Source: Ureibacillus acetophenoni
GTDB taxonomy: Bacteria; Bacillota; Bacilli; Bacillales_A; Planococcaceae
Assembly: GCF_900220965.1 (NCBI RefSeq)
Contig: NZ_OBQC01000001.1
Location: 372,001 to 436,000 of the forward strand
DNA length: 64,000 nt
Reading direction: 5' to 3'
The position numbers were made by a program, and so were the translations under genes. Within the stretch, counting starts at the first letter, position 1; every line of letters begins with the position of its first letter. Shown one piece after another: positions 17,192-26,816 of the stretch. The notes under the pieces were generated by a model that saw only the letters and a program-made list of their open reading frames with translations, did no database searches and was not told the DNA's origin.

Positions 17192-17398
17192 TCATAAATA
17201 GTCTTCTGCGCTTTTTGGTGAGTCACGATAAAATCGAAATTTACCAGTTGCTAAACGTTCTTCTGTCTTCTCTGCAATACGTTCATAACAAGGAGAACAC
17301 ATGTAAGTATGGATTGGACGATTACGAAGCTTTTTTGAAAGTGGTAAATCGTCATCTAAGATGTTTATAGCATCACAAATAACACATTTGACTCGCAT
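17192..17398 (-). CDS. ylaI: Small zinc-ribbon protein YlaI
   Basis: A 68-residue protein with two CxxC knuckles: CVIC at residues 5-8 and CSPC near residues 35-38, consistent with one zinc site. The sequence RNRPIHTYMCSPCYERI is typical of the YlaI (DUF2197) family. It begins 10 bases after the ylaL stop with AGGAGG-like GGAGGAAT upstream, so the two genes form a minus-strand operon. Function unknown. Confidence 0.85.
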   Translation of the reverse strand: MRVKCVICDAINILDDDLPLSKKLRNRPIHTYMCSPCYERIAEKTEERLATGKFRFYRDSPKSAEDYL

Positions 17399-17408
17399 CC
17401 AATTCCTC

Positions 17409-17909
17409 CTACTCTACACGAATTGCGCGTATATTTTTAATCGGATTATCGACGTTTGAGCCGTCTGCAAACAATAAATGTACAGGTCCATCTTCTAATA
17501 ATGGTTTTCCATCTTGACTAAATTTGAATATGATTGTATTCGCTTCCTCAATTGAGAAAGCATGTTCAATTCCATTTTCGCATTCAAACACTACACGAGT
17601 TGCATCATCATGAATTTCTGCATTTTTTAAGAAATGTTTGATTTCCATACCGAATGTACCAGTTTTCATTCCTTGTCGGTCGAACTTTCTTTCGGTTTTT
17701 AATGTTGGCGGAAAAGTAGCACCTTCCATTATTTCACGAGACCAATGTTTACCCATTGATAGTAAGTATTTCATATCTTCAGATTCTTCGTCATTCTTTT
17801 GGTCAAAATAAGTTTTTAAGTCAAGTCGACGGTCATCAAAAATCCAAACAGTCGGATCTATAGTTATTTTATATGTAACAGCACCCTTAATAGGTATGAT
17901 ATTTTCCAT
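17409..17909 (-). CDS. ylaL: YlaL-family protein of unknown function
   Basis: A 166-residue soluble protein beginning MENIIPIKGAVTYKITIDPT, with VWIFDDRRLDL following, which I associate with the YlaL family. It has no membrane segment or catalytic motif that I recognise. It is upstream of ylaI on the minus strand and divergent from ylaN, as in B. subtilis, where ylaJ and ylaK intervene; those two are absent here. The name depends on synteny and opening sequence. Confidence 0.7.
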   Translation of the reverse strand: MENIIPIKGAVTYKITIDPTVWIFDDRRLDLKTYFDQKNDEESEDMKYLLSMGKHWSREIMEGATFPPTLKTERKFDRQGMKTGTFGMEIKHFLKNAEIHDDATRVVFECENGIEHAFSIEEANTIIFKFSQDGKPLLEDGPVHLLFADGSNVDNPIKNIRAIRVE

Positions 17910-18029
17910 TTGCTATGAGTCCCCCTAATTATATTCTCAATAATAGTATAACGCTTTAGGTACAAAATAATAAAGAATTAACATTTGAAAGCTCTTAAAT
18001 CCTGTGTGAATTCTCTTGCTTTTTTACAA

Positions 18030-18055
18030 TTATAAAGATAAACTTTATAAAGATA
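18030..18055 (+). promoter_or_regulatory. Direct repeat TTATAAAGATA upstream of ylaN
   Basis: TTATAAAGATA occurs at 18030-18040 and again at 18045-18055, a 15-bp interval, about 38-63 bases before the ylaN start. It could be an operator or part of the promoter region. No regulator is implied by the sequence. Confidence 0.35.
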
Positions 18056-18092
18056 GAATAGAAGAAATATCAAAATTAATGGGGGCGTCCTC

Positions 18093-18374
18093 ATGGATAC
18101 GAAATCACCAGCTTCCTTTCAGGAGAAAGCTTTAGAATTATTACTTGCTGATGCAGACAAAATTGCTAAGTTAATAAAAGTTCAGATGGATCACTTAACG
18201 ATGCCATCCTGTCCACTATATGAAGAAGTTCTTGATACACAAATGTTTGGCTTATCACGTGAGATTGATTTTGCTGTTAAGCTAGGTTTATTATCACGTG
18301 AACGAGGAAAGGAAATTCTAGATACGCTAGAAAAAGAACTTTCTTTGTTACATGAAGCGTATACAAACAAATAA
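18093..18374 (+). CDS. ylaN: YlaN, small helical protein linked to iron regulation
   Basis: A 93-residue all-helical protein with the family's central [21 protein letters not shown] stretch (split across residues 41-61). GGGGGCG precedes the ATG. YlaN is essential in B. subtilis under normal iron, and recent work in B. subtilis and S. aureus reports that it binds iron and relieves Fur repression; that is family knowledge, not visible here. It precedes ftsW, as in B. subtilis, but a terminator separates them. Confidence 0.9.
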   Translation: MDTKSPASFQEKALELLLADADKIAKLIKVQMDHLTMPSCPLYEEVLDTQMFGLSREIDFAVKLGLLSRERGKEILDTLEKELSLLHEAYTNK

Positions 18375-18379
18375 TAGAA

Positions 18380-18418
18380 TCAACTCAAAACGCTATTTTG
18401 CGATTTGAGTTTTTTTTC
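18380..18418 (+). terminator. Terminator after ylaN
   Basis: AACTCAAA pairs with TTTGAGTT around an inner GC pairing, followed by eight T residues. Confidence 0.85.
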
Positions 18419-18438
18419 TAAAAAGAGGTTTTACACAA

Positions 18439-19626
18439 ATGAGAAGATATATAGGTTATTATATTAAAAACTTTGATTATCCATTATTTTTTACTTACGT
18501 TTTTTTATGTCTTTTCGGACTCGTTATGATTTACAGTTCAAGTATGATGGTCGCTATAGTTCAAGAGGGCGAATCACCAGATTACTTTTATAAAAAACAA
18601 TTAATGAACTTACTCGTCGCTTCAGTTCCATTTTTTGTAGGTGCCTTTTTACCATATAAACATTATAGTAATAAAAAATTGATGGTTACGATGACCTTTG
18701 GTATGATTTTTATACTAATTTGGTTATGGATTTTCGGGGTTGGATTTGAACAAACAGGTTCAAAAAGTTGGATAGATCTTGGGGTAATGAACTTCCAGCC
18801 TTCAGAGATTGCCAAACTGTTTGTTATATTGTATTTTGCAGGTGCATTTTACCGAAAGAGCATAAACAACCCTTTAGAAAACTTGCAACCGAATAACATT
18901 GCATATCCAATTCTTATATGGATTTTTGTTATATTCTGTGTAGCAAACGAGCCAGATATTGGTGCTGTAATTATATTATCTGGAATTGCTTTTGCCGTTA
19001 TTGCTGCAAGTGGTATGAGTTTTAAATCATATTTAAAGTTCTTCTCAGTATTTGCCGTTCTAGGTGGGTTGTTATTACTTTTTATCATACTTGTAAAAGG
19101 TGATAAAATTTTTACTGAAAACCGTTTAGGACGATTGAAAGTATTCTTAAACCCTTTTGAATATGAAACTGGCTCTGGTTATCAAATTATTAATGGTTAT
19201 ATTGCTATCGGTGCCGGGGGATTAGATGGAGTTGGTTTAGGACAATCCGTTCAAAAACTTGGATACTTACCAGAACCTCATAATGATTTCATAATGGCTA
19301 TTATTGCTGAGGAGTTGGGGGTTTTAGGTGTTATTCTCGTATTAGTTGGATTAGGATTTATAGTATTTAGAGGGTTATATATTGCTATGAAAACTAGTGA
19401 TCCACTTGCTAGAATGATAGCTGCAGGAATATCGAGCTGGATTGCAATTCAAACTTTTATTAATTTAGGTGGAGTTTCAGGTTTGATTCCATTAACTGGT
19501 GTAACATTACCATTCATAAGTTATGGTGGATCATCTATTATAATGTTGTCATTAGCGATGGGAATATTGCTAAACGTATCGATGTATGTAAAGCTTGAAA
19601 CAAAGAAAAATTTAAGGGGTGGTTAA
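18439..19626 (+). CDS. ftsW: Septal peptidoglycan glycosyltransferase FtsW
   Basis: A 395-residue SEDS protein with about ten membrane segments. Recognisable are LVMIYSSS at the end of the first segment, GSKSWIDLG, FQPSEIAKLF, NEPDIGA, YLPEPHNDFIMAIIAEELG and the final LTGVTLPFISYGGSS. It polymerises lipid II during division with a class B PBP. This copy is the ftsW next to pycA, as in B. subtilis; the sporulation paralogue spoVE lies in the dcw cluster at about 56500. It abuts the pyruvate carboxylase gene, so the two are probably co-transcribed. Confidence 0.94.
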   Translation: MRRYIGYYIKNFDYPLFFTYVFLCLFGLVMIYSSSMMVAIVQEGESPDYFYKKQLMNLLVASVPFFVGAFLPYKHYSNKKLMVTMTFGMIFILIWLWIFGVGFEQTGSKSWIDLGVMNFQPSEIAKLFVILYFAGAFYRKSINNPLENLQPNNIAYPILIWIFVIFCVANEPDIGAVIILSGIAFAVIAASGMSFKSYLKFFSVFAVLGGLLLLFIILVKGDKIFTENRLGRLKVFLNPFEYETGSGYQIINGYIAIGAGGLDGVGLGQSVQKLGYLPEPHNDFIMAIIAEELGVLGVILVLVGLGFIVFRGLYIAMKTSDPLARMIAAGISSWIAIQTFINLGGVSGLIPLTGVTLPFISYGGSSIIMLSLAMGILLNVSMYVKLETKKNLRGG

Positions 19627-19627
19627 T

Positions 19628-22600
19628 TTGAAAAAAATTAATAAAATTTTAGTCGCAAATAGGGGAGAAATCGCAATTCGTATTTTTCGAGCTTGTAATG
19701 AGCTAAATATTAGAACAGTTGCGATCTATTCACGGGAAGATAGTGGATCGCATCATCGTTACAAATCTGATGAATCGTATCTAGTAGGCGCGGGGAAAAA
19801 ACCAATCGATGCCTATTTAGATATTGAAGGAATCATCGAAATTGCTAAGCATGCAGAGGTTGATGCGATTCACCCTGGGTATGGATTCTTATCTGAAAAT
19901 GTTCATTTTGCTAGAAGATGTGAAGAAGAGGGTATTATTTTCATAGGACCCAGTTCAGAACATTTAGATATGTTTGGAGATAAAGTGAAGGCAAGACAAC
20001 AGGCAATTCTTGCAAACATACCAGTCATCCCAGGTAGTGACGGACCTGTTAACTCCCTTTCTGAATTAGAAGCTTTTGGAGAGAAATACGGATACCCACT
20101 CATGATTAAAGCTGCTCTTGGTGGTGGTGGACGAGGAATGCGTCTAGTACATACTAAAGATGAATTAGCAACAAGTTATGAACGTGCGAAATCAGAAGCG
20201 AAAGCTGCCTTTGGTTCGGATGAAGTGTATGTTGAAAAAGCAATTATTAAGCCAAAACATATTGAAGTTCAAATTTTAGGAGATATATCTGGTAATATAA
20301 TTCACCTTTATGAGCGTGATTGCTCAATACAGCGTAGACACCAAAAGGTTGTAGAAATTGCTCCATCAAATGCCTTAAGTGATGAATTACGTAATCGTAT
20401 TTGTGATGCAGCGGTTAAACTAATGAAAAATGTAAACTACGTGAATGCTGGTACAGTAGAGTTTTTAGTTTCTGGCGATGATTTTTATTTCATCGAAGTT
20501 AACCCTCGAATTCAAGTAGAGCATACTATTACAGAAATGATTACAGGAATTGATATTGTACACGCACAGATTAAAATTTCAGAAGGTTCTGAACTTCATT
20601 CTACTTATATGAATATACCAAATCAAAACGACATTCCTATTTTCGGCTTTGCGATTCAATCGCGAGTTACAACGGAAGACCCAGCAAACAACTTTATGCC
20701 AGATACAGGGAAGTTAATGGTTTATCGTTCAAGTGGAGGATTTGGTGTTCGTCTAGATGCTGGTAATGGTTTCCAAGGTGCGGTAGTAACACCATATTAC
20801 GATTCACTTTTAGTAAAAATATCAACATGGGGTAGAACATTCCGTGAAGCTGCAGCTAAAATGGACAGAAATTTGCGAGAATTCAGAATTCGTGGTGTTA
20901 AGACGAATATCCCATTTTTGGAAAATGTTGTTTTACATGAAAAATTCATTTCTGGTGATTTCGATACAAGTTTTATTGATACAACGCCTGAATTATTCGA
21001 ATTTCCTATTAGAAAAGACCGTGGTACAAAACTATTAAACTATATTGGAAATATAACTTTAAATGGTTTCCCTGGAATTGAGAAACGTAAAAAACCAATT
21101 TTAGTACAACCTACTAAACCTAAACTAGATATCAAATCTGAAATTTCTGCTGGTACGAAGCAAATTTTAGATAGTAAAGGTGCAGATGGTTTAGTTCAGT
21201 GGATTAAGGAACAGCAAGATGTGTTACTAACAGATACAACTTTCCGAGATGCACATCAATCATTGCTTGCAACAAGAGTACGCTCTCAAGATATGTTCCA
21301 AATTGCAGATTACAAAGCACGAATGATGGACAATTTCTTCTCCTTTGAATTGTGGGGAGGGGCAACATTTGATGTAGCATATCGATTCTTAAAAGAAGAT
21401 CCATGGGCACGTTTAGAAAAATTACGCCAACAAATGCCGAATGTATTGTTCCAAATGTTGTTTAGAGGTGCAAATGCAGTAGGCTATAAAAACTATCCTG
21501 ATAATTTAATTCGTGAGTTTATTAGAGAGTCAGCGAACAGCGGAATTGATGTATTCAGAATATTCGACAGTCTAAACTGGATCAAAGGTATGGAAATTGC
21601 AATCGATGAAGTTCGTCAATCTGGAAAAATTGCAGAAGCAGCTATTTGTTATACAGGGGACATTTTAGATAGTTCAAGATCGAAGTATTCCGTTCAGTAC
21701 TATAAAGAAATGGCAAAAGAATTAGAAGCCCAAGGTGCACATATTTTAGCAATTAAAGATATGGCAGGATTATTAAAACCAGAGGCAGCTTATCGCCTAA
21801 TTACTGAATTAAAAGAAACGACGGATTTACCGATCCATCTTCATACACATGATACAAGTGGAAATGGAGTCTATACTTATGCCAAAGCAATTGAAGCTGG
21901 TGTAGACATTATTGATACTGCTTTAGGTTCAATGTCTGGTTTAACTTCACAGCCAAGTATAAACTCATTGTATTATGCGATGAAGGGCAGCAATCGTGAA
22001 ATAAAAGTAGATATAGATGCGTTGGAAAAATTATCTTCCTACTGGGAAGACGTGAGAACTTACTATAACGACTTTGAAAGTGATATGAAAAGTCCTCATT
22101 CAGAAATCTATGTACATGAAATGCCAGGTGGCCAATATAGTAATCTACAACAACAAGCAAAAGCTGTTGGTTTAGGAGATCGCTTTGATGAAGTAAAGAA
22201 AATGTATTCGACAGTAAACTTAATGTTCGGAGATATTGTAAAAGTAACTCCTTCTTCAAAAGTTGTTGGTGATATGGCTTTATTCATGGTACAAAATGAC
22301 TTAACAGAAGAAAATATTTATACGAGAGGGTTAACGATTGATTTCCCTGATTCAGTTGTTGAATTTTTCCAAGGGTATATCGGTCAAGTCCATGGAGGAT
22401 TCCCTCAAGAATTACAAAAAGTAATCTTGAAAGATAAAGAAGCTATTACTGTACGTCCTGGCGAATTACTAGAACCAATTAACTTTGATGAAATAAAAAC
22501 ACAGTTAAGTGAGAAATATACGAATCGAATCATTACAAAACAAGATGTATTAGCTTATGCGTTATATCCAAAAGTATTTGAAGAATATGTTCAAGCTACA

Positions 22601-23065
22601 GAAATGTTTGGTGATATTTCCGTACTAGATACACCAACTTTCTTATATGGCTTAAAACTTGGTGAGGAAATCGAAGTAGAAATCGAAAAAGGAAAAACAC
22701 TAATTATTAAACTTATTGAGATTGGTGAGCCTCAACATGATGGAACACGTACACTCTACTTTGAACTAAACGGTCAATCTCGTGAATTGGTCATCCAAGA
22801 CTTAACAGTTGAAGTTGATGGAAAGATTACGTTGAAAGCTGATCCAAGTAATATGAACCAAATTGGAGCAACAATGCCTGGAACAGTATTAAAAGTAGTA
22901 GTCTCAAAAGGTAGTACAGTAAAACGAGGAGATCATTTAATGATCACTGAAGCTATGAAAATGGAAACTACTGTACAAGCACCTAAAGATGGTGTAGTAA
23001 AGGAAATCTATGCAGTTGCTGGAGATGCAATTTCTACTGGTGATTTACTAATCGAAATTGAATAA
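19628..23065 (+). CDS. pycA: Pyruvate carboxylase
   Basis: A biotin-dependent enzyme of about 1145 residues, full length. Order: biotin carboxylase domain (ANRGEIAIRIFRA, ATP loop GGGGRGMR) to about residue 450; carboxyltransferase domain from about 530 (TDTTFRDAHQSLLATRVR, FELWGGATFDVA, KDMAGLLKP); the PC tetramerisation part; and the biotinyl domain with EAMKMET, the biotin Lys being about residue 1111. It makes oxaloacetate from pyruvate. TTG at 19628 is preferred to GTG at 19619 because AAGGGG sits just before it, overlapping the end of ftsW. Confidence 0.97.
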   Translation: MKKINKILVANRGEIAIRIFRACNELNIRTVAIYSREDSGSHHRYKSDESYLVGAGKKPIDAYLDIEGIIEIAKHAEVDAIHPGYGFLSENVHFARRCEEEGIIFIGPSSEHLDMFGDKVKARQQAILANIPVIPGSDGPVNSLSELEAFGEKYGYPLMIKAALGGGGRGMRLVHTKDELATSYERAKSEAKAAFGSDEVYVEKAIIKPKHIEVQILGDISGNIIHLYERDCSIQRRHQKVVEIAPSNALSDELRNRICDAAVKLMKNVNYVNAGTVEFLVSGDDFYFIEVNPRIQVEHTITEMITGIDIVHAQIKISEGSELHSTYMNIPNQNDIPIFGFAIQSRVTTEDPANNFMPDTGKLMVYRSSGGFGVRLDAGNGFQGAVVTPYYDSLLVKISTWGRTFREAAAKMDRNLREFRIRGVKTNIPFLENVVLHEKFISGDFDTSFIDTTPELFEFPIRKDRGTKLLNYIGNITLNGFPGIEKRKKPILVQPTKPKLDIKSEISAGTKQILDSKGADGLVQWIKEQQDVLLTDTTFRDAHQSLLATRVRSQDMFQIADYKARMMDNFFSFELWGGATFDVAYRFLKEDPWARLEKLRQQMPNVLFQMLFRGANAVGYKNYPDNLIREFIRESANSGIDVFRIFDSLNWIKGMEIAIDEVRQSGKIAEAAICYTGDILDSSRSKYSVQYYKEMAKELEAQGAHILAIKDMAGLLKPEAAYRLITELKETTDLPIHLHTHDTSGNGVYTYAKAIEAGVDIIDTALGSMSGLTSQPSINSLYYAMKGSNREIKVDIDALEKLSSYWEDVRTYYNDFESDMKSPHSEIYVHEMPGGQYSNLQQQAKAVGLGDRFDEVKKMYSTVNLMFGDIVKVTPSSKVVGDMALFMVQNDLTEENIYTRGLTIDFPDSVVEFFQGYIGQVHGGFPQELQKVILKDKEAITVRPGELLEPINFDEIKTQLSEKYTNRIITKQDVLAYALYPKVFEEYVQATEMFGDISVLDTPTFLYGLKLGEEIEVEIEKGKTLIIKLIEIGEPQHDGTRTLYFELNGQSRELVIQDLTVEVDGKITLKADPSNMNQIGATMPGTVLKVVVSKGSTVKRGDHLMITEAMKMETTVQAPKDGVVKEIYAVAGDAISTGDLLIEIE

Positions 23066-23088
23066 TAGCATGCATTACAGTTAATTCT

Positions 23089-23138
23089 AGTGGAAACAAA
23101 GTTATGAAATTCTTTGTTTCCACTTTTTATTTTTTTTA
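23089..23138 (+). terminator. Terminator of pycA
   Basis: AGTGGAAACAAAG pairs with CTTTGTTTCCACT around a 10-base loop, followed by TTTTTATTTTTTTT. Confidence 0.9.
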
Positions 23139-23203
23139 AGAACTAAATCAAAATAAATACATGAAAAAAGGGAACTCTATAATTGAGTCCCCGTTTCTTC
23201 ATA

Positions 23204-24133
23204 TTATTTTGTTTTTTGATTGTAATTACTTCGAGCGATTAATAGAATCATGTAACAGAATAAGCCGAATAATAATGTTATAAACAATGAGTGCATTAAT
23301 GATACAATCAAATCTAGCTTCGTCAGCACTACAAGCATACCTGCTATAATTTGTAATATTACAAGAATAAAGGCGATAATCCATCCCCAATAAACTACAC
23401 GTTGTTCTTTATAATGTTTAACTGCATGCCAAGTTATATAGGCCATCCAAATAAAGATTAAGAGAACAGCAATTCGATGTCCCATTTGTACCCATTGAAA
23501 CATTCCGTTTGGCAATGCGAATGGTTGGCTGTTATCACAAAACGGCCAATCGTAACAGCTTAAGCTGGAACCAGTATGGCGAACGAGTGCTCCCGTGTAA
23601 ATAACAATATAAGAATATAGTGTAACGCCAATTGTATGCCATTTTAACTTATTTCCAATATGTACTGTATCCGCATCGAACTTTGTATCAACTTCAAAAA
23701 CAATCATAGCTAGTAACAATATTGATGCAAAAGAAATTAAAGAAATTCCGAAATGTAATGCTAAAATAAAGTCACCTTGACCCCACAATACTTGTGCAGC
23801 ACCGATTAATGCTTGTGCAACAAGGAAGAAGATTGCTAGAACACCTAAAAATTTAACTTCACGAATATGTCCTAATGATCTCCATGTCCAAATGACAAGA
23901 ATCAACACAAGAATTGACACTGAGCCTGTTGTTAACCTGTGCGAAAATTCGATTAAAACTTCAGTTGTAATTACTGTTGGTATAAGTTCACCATTACAAC
24001 CCGGCCAATGTCTCCCACAACCCAATCCACTATCAGTTTTAGTAACTAGTGCCCCGCCTAATAGAATAAACAACATTCCAAGAGTAGTGAGAAAAGCGAT
24101 CCATTTTAATATTTTACTGTGTTTATATTGCAT
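23204..24133 (-). CDS. ctaA: Heme A synthase
   Basis: About 309 residues and eight membrane segments. It has the heme ligand histidines in EFSHRLTTG, ALHFGISL, GHRIAVL and LMHSLF, and two cysteine pairs facing outside (GCGRHWPGC and SCYDWPFC). It oxidises heme O to heme A for cytochrome oxidase. ATG at 24133 is chosen because AGGTGG lies 8 bases upstream; a GTG at 24145 overlaps it. Divergent from ctaB, with a 330-bp regulatory region between, as in B. subtilis. Confidence 0.94.
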   Translation of the reverse strand: MQYKHSKILKWIAFLTTLGMLFILLGGALVTKTDSGLGCGRHWPGCNGELIPTVITTEVLIEFSHRLTTGSVSILVLILVIWTWRSLGHIREVKFLGVLAIFFLVAQALIGAAQVLWGQGDFILALHFGISLISFASILLLAMIVFEVDTKFDADTVHIGNKLKWHTIGVTLYSYIVIYTGALVRHTGSSLSCYDWPFCDNSQPFALPNGMFQWVQMGHRIAVLLIFIWMAYITWHAVKHYKEQRVVYWGWIIAFILVILQIIAGMLVVLTKLDLIVSLMHSLFITLLFGLFCYMILLIARSNYNQKTK

Positions 24134-24253
24134 GTAATGCGCCACCTACTTTACTAACAACACTAATAAAGTGTCTCTGCATTTAGATGATATCGAATAA
24201 AAACACAATTGACAACTTCAAACGGTTGTTACTTGGACAATAGAGAAACTTTT

Positions 24254-24270
24254 TCACAAATTGTTCACAA
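24254..24270 (-). promoter_or_regulatory. Candidate ResD-binding site between ctaA and ctaB
   Basis: Read on the minus strand this is TTGTGAACAATTTGTGA, two overlapping TTGTGA half-sites, resembling the TTGTGAA-type sites reported for the respiratory regulator ResD. A third similar core (TTTTGTGAAAG, minus strand) lies near 24283-24294. In B. subtilis ResD activates ctaA and ctaB from the equivalent region. The rest of 24134-24462 shows no gene; it is AT-rich promoter DNA. Confidence 0.5.
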
Positions 24271-24462
24271 CTTTGTATGGTAACTTTCACAAAATCATCC
24301 ATGAAATGAGTTAATATAGACTTGAATGTAGTAACTTTGCACACTAATACGCTATTTCGACTTAATCTACGAAATTTCACTTTAATATCTAGAAATCATT
24401 AAAGAAGTTCGATATAGTTAGTGTTAGCGGAATATGCTTACAAAATTGAAAGGAGGGATATA

Positions 24463-25380
24463 ATGTCAAACGGCCAGCTAGTTAGTGCTACTAGAAAAGC
24501 AAATCCTGAAACTAAATCTTTCATAAAAGATTTTCTTGCACTCATAAAGATAGGAATAGTAAATTCAAATTTGGTAACAACATTTACCGGAATATGGTTA
24601 GCTTTTCAGTTTACAGGCGGCCACTTCTTGCAGCATTTAGATTTAATCGCTTACACTATGGTTGGTACGGCATTAATTATTGGTGGATCTGCGGCTATGA
24701 ATAATTATCTAGACAAAGATATAGACCCAATAATGAAGCGTACACGTACTAGACCTACAGTGACAGGTAGATTTAAACCAAATGTCGTTTTGACAATTTC
24801 CCTTTCGTTTCTCATTGTAGGTGAAATTTTGTTATTTACGGCATCTAATGCTGCCGGCATGTGGGGACTTATTGGTATTTTAGCTTATGTAGTTCTTTAT
24901 ACTATTTGGGCTAAAAGAAGGTATGTTAGCAACACGGTAATTGGAAGCATTTCTGGTGCGGTACCACCAGTAATAGGATGGGCTGCAGTTGAGCCTTCTC
25001 TAAGCTTTGGTGCATTAGCTTTGTTTTTAATCATGTTTGCATGGCAACCTCCGCATTTTTATGCACTTGCTATGCGACGAAAAAATGAATATAGTGCTGC
25101 AAATATTCCAATGCTACCTGTTGTTAAGGGTTTTAGACGAACAAAGGTATCTATGCTAATTTGGATAGTCTTTCTATTCCCGCTACCATTTTTATTAAAG
25201 GAATTAGGAATAGCGTTTATCATTTTAGCAACGATGTTAAATATCGGTTGGCTTGTCCTAGCTCTTCGTGGCTTTAAAACTACTGATGATTTAAAATGGG
25301 CTTCGAGAATGTTCATTTATTCATTAAATTATTTAACTATTACCTTTGTATTAATGATTATTTTTGCAATATTTATTTAA
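24463..25380 (+). CDS. ctaB: Protoheme IX farnesyltransferase (heme O synthase)
   Basis: A 305-residue UbiA-type prenyltransferase with about nine membrane segments. The two aspartate-rich motifs are present: NNYLDKDIDPIMKRTRTRP and, later, YSAANIPMLPVVKG with its preceding charged loop. It adds farnesyl to heme B to make heme O, the substrate of CtaA. ATG at 24463 has AAGGAGGG 5 bases upstream; the frame open from 24421 has no support. First gene of ctaBCDEF. Confidence 0.95.
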   Translation: MSNGQLVSATRKANPETKSFIKDFLALIKIGIVNSNLVTTFTGIWLAFQFTGGHFLQHLDLIAYTMVGTALIIGGSAAMNNYLDKDIDPIMKRTRTRPTVTGRFKPNVVLTISLSFLIVGEILLFTASNAAGMWGLIGILAYVVLYTIWAKRRYVSNTVIGSISGAVPPVIGWAAVEPSLSFGALALFLIMFAWQPPHFYALAMRRKNEYSAANIPMLPVVKGFRRTKVSMLIWIVFLFPLPFLLKELGIAFIILATMLNIGWLVLALRGFKTTDDLKWASRMFIYSLNYLTITFVLMIIFAIFI

Positions 25381-25565
25381 GTATAATTATGATTAGCTAA
25401 ATACTAATGTTGTGAATTAATTTAGTTATAGGTTTTAAAACTTCTGGTCATTTGAGAAGTAATTGTTTGAGGGGATTCTTCTTTAATAGAATTCACATAT
25501 ATGCAAATACCAATGTCCAAGTTACACATGGAAATACAACAAAGAAAGAGGGGTTTTATTAAGCT

Positions 25566-26666
25566 ATGATGAAAGGGCTTAAAAAATGGCGTTTGTTCTC
25601 GCTATTAGCTGTTATGACAGTTTTCCTTTCTGCTTGTGGTGAAGAGTATATTTCTACGCTTCGACCTGCTGGAGCAGTAGGGAAAGAACAATTTAACTTA
25701 TTGCTATTCTCTATTACGATTATGGCGTTGGTTGTCGTTGTGGTTTCAGTACTTTATATATATGCTTTCTTTAAGTTCCGCCGTTCAAGACAGGGTGAGG
25801 ACTATATGCCAAAGCAAGTTGAAGGTAGCCACACACTTGAAGTTATTTGGACAGTAATTCCAATTGTACTGTTACTAATCTTAGCTGTTCCAACATTAAT
25901 CTCTACTTACAAATTAGGAGATGTAGCAGCAATGGAACATGTTGATGAAGATGGTAATAAAACTGCATTAACTGTTGATGTTACTGCGAAATTATACTGG
26001 TGGGAGTTTGCGTATCCTGATTTAGGAATTGTAACTGCACAAGAACTTGTTGTGCCTACTGGTGAAAAGGTTTACTTTAACCTAAAAGCTGCTGATGTTA
26101 AGCACTCATTCTGGATTCCTTCAGTTGGTGGTAAAATGGACACTAACGTTGAAAATATTAACAAATTCTATTTAGTATTTGACGAAGAATCAGAAGGTCT
26201 AAAAGACGGAGTATTCTACGGAAAATGTGCTGAACTTTGTGGTCCATCACATGCATTAATGGACTTCAAAGTAAAAACTTTAGCTCCTGAAGCATTCGAC
26301 GCTTGGGTTGCTTCAATGCAAGCTACTGAAGGTCAAATTGCATCAAAAGATTCTACAGATTTAGGTGAAGCTACGTTTGCTGCTAGCTGTTTAGGATGTC
26401 ACGCAGTTTCTTCTGTCACTGGTATGCCTGCAGGTGCTGCAATGGGACCAAACTTAACAACATTTGGTGATCGTAGCCACATCGCTGGTTTCTTAGAATT
26501 CAACAAAGAAAACTTAGTAAGCTGGATTAAAGATCCTGAAGAATACAAACCTGGTAACTTAATGACTGGAGCGTATAAAGTTGGAAATAATAATCCAGAT
26601 GAATTATCTGATGAAGAAATTAGCGCACTTGCTGACTACATCATGAGTTTATCTGTAGAAAAATAA
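25566..26666 (+). CDS. ctaC: Cytochrome caa3 oxidase subunit II
   Basis: A 366-residue lipoprotein (lipobox LSAC, Cys24) with two membrane segments. The CuA centre is complete: KHSFWIP for the His, and CAELCGPSHALM for two Cys, His and Met. The C-terminal 110 residues are a fused cytochrome c domain with the heme motif CLGCH and a later Met, showing the enzyme is of caa3 type. A 185-bp gap separates it from ctaB and contains a TTGTGAA-like sequence at 25410-25416 and a small hairpin. GAGGGG lies 12 bases upstream of the start. Confidence 0.95.
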   Translation: MMKGLKKWRLFSLLAVMTVFLSACGEEYISTLRPAGAVGKEQFNLLLFSITIMALVVVVVSVLYIYAFFKFRRSRQGEDYMPKQVEGSHTLEVIWTVIPIVLLLILAVPTLISTYKLGDVAAMEHVDEDGNKTALTVDVTAKLYWWEFAYPDLGIVTAQELVVPTGEKVYFNLKAADVKHSFWIPSVGGKMDTNVENINKFYLVFDEESEGLKDGVFYGKCAELCGPSHALMDFKVKTLAPEAFDAWVASMQATEGQIASKDSTDLGEATFAASCLGCHAVSSVTGMPAGAAMGPNLTTFGDRSHIAGFLEFNKENLVSWIKDPEEYKPGNLMTGAYKVGNNNPDELSDEEISALADYIMSLSVEK

Positions 26667-26719
26667 CTTCATTTATGAATGAGGTTGCCTCAGGCGGTTG
26701 CTATAGATTAAAAAAAGAT

Positions 26720-26745
26720 AATTTATCGAGTTCCCTCGATAAATT
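26720..26745 (+). promoter_or_regulatory. Hairpin in the ctaC-ctaD mRNA spacer
   Basis: AATTTATCGAG and CTCGATAAATT are exact complements around the loop TTCC. No T tract follows, so it is not a standard terminator. It may stabilise or process the polycistronic mRNA. The spacer between ctaC and ctaD (150 bp) is otherwise without features. Confidence 0.6.
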
Positions 26746-26816
26746 CTAGGCACATATACGCCATGGCAAATATGATTTGAACTTTTTTCGATTGAAACAT
26801 AGAGGAGGTTAAAGTT

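Noticed and set aside
24183-24380. 65-residue minus-strand open frame between ctaA and ctaB
   Set aside because: It overlaps the regulatory region with ResD-like sites, lacks a ribosome-binding site and has no recognisable sequence.
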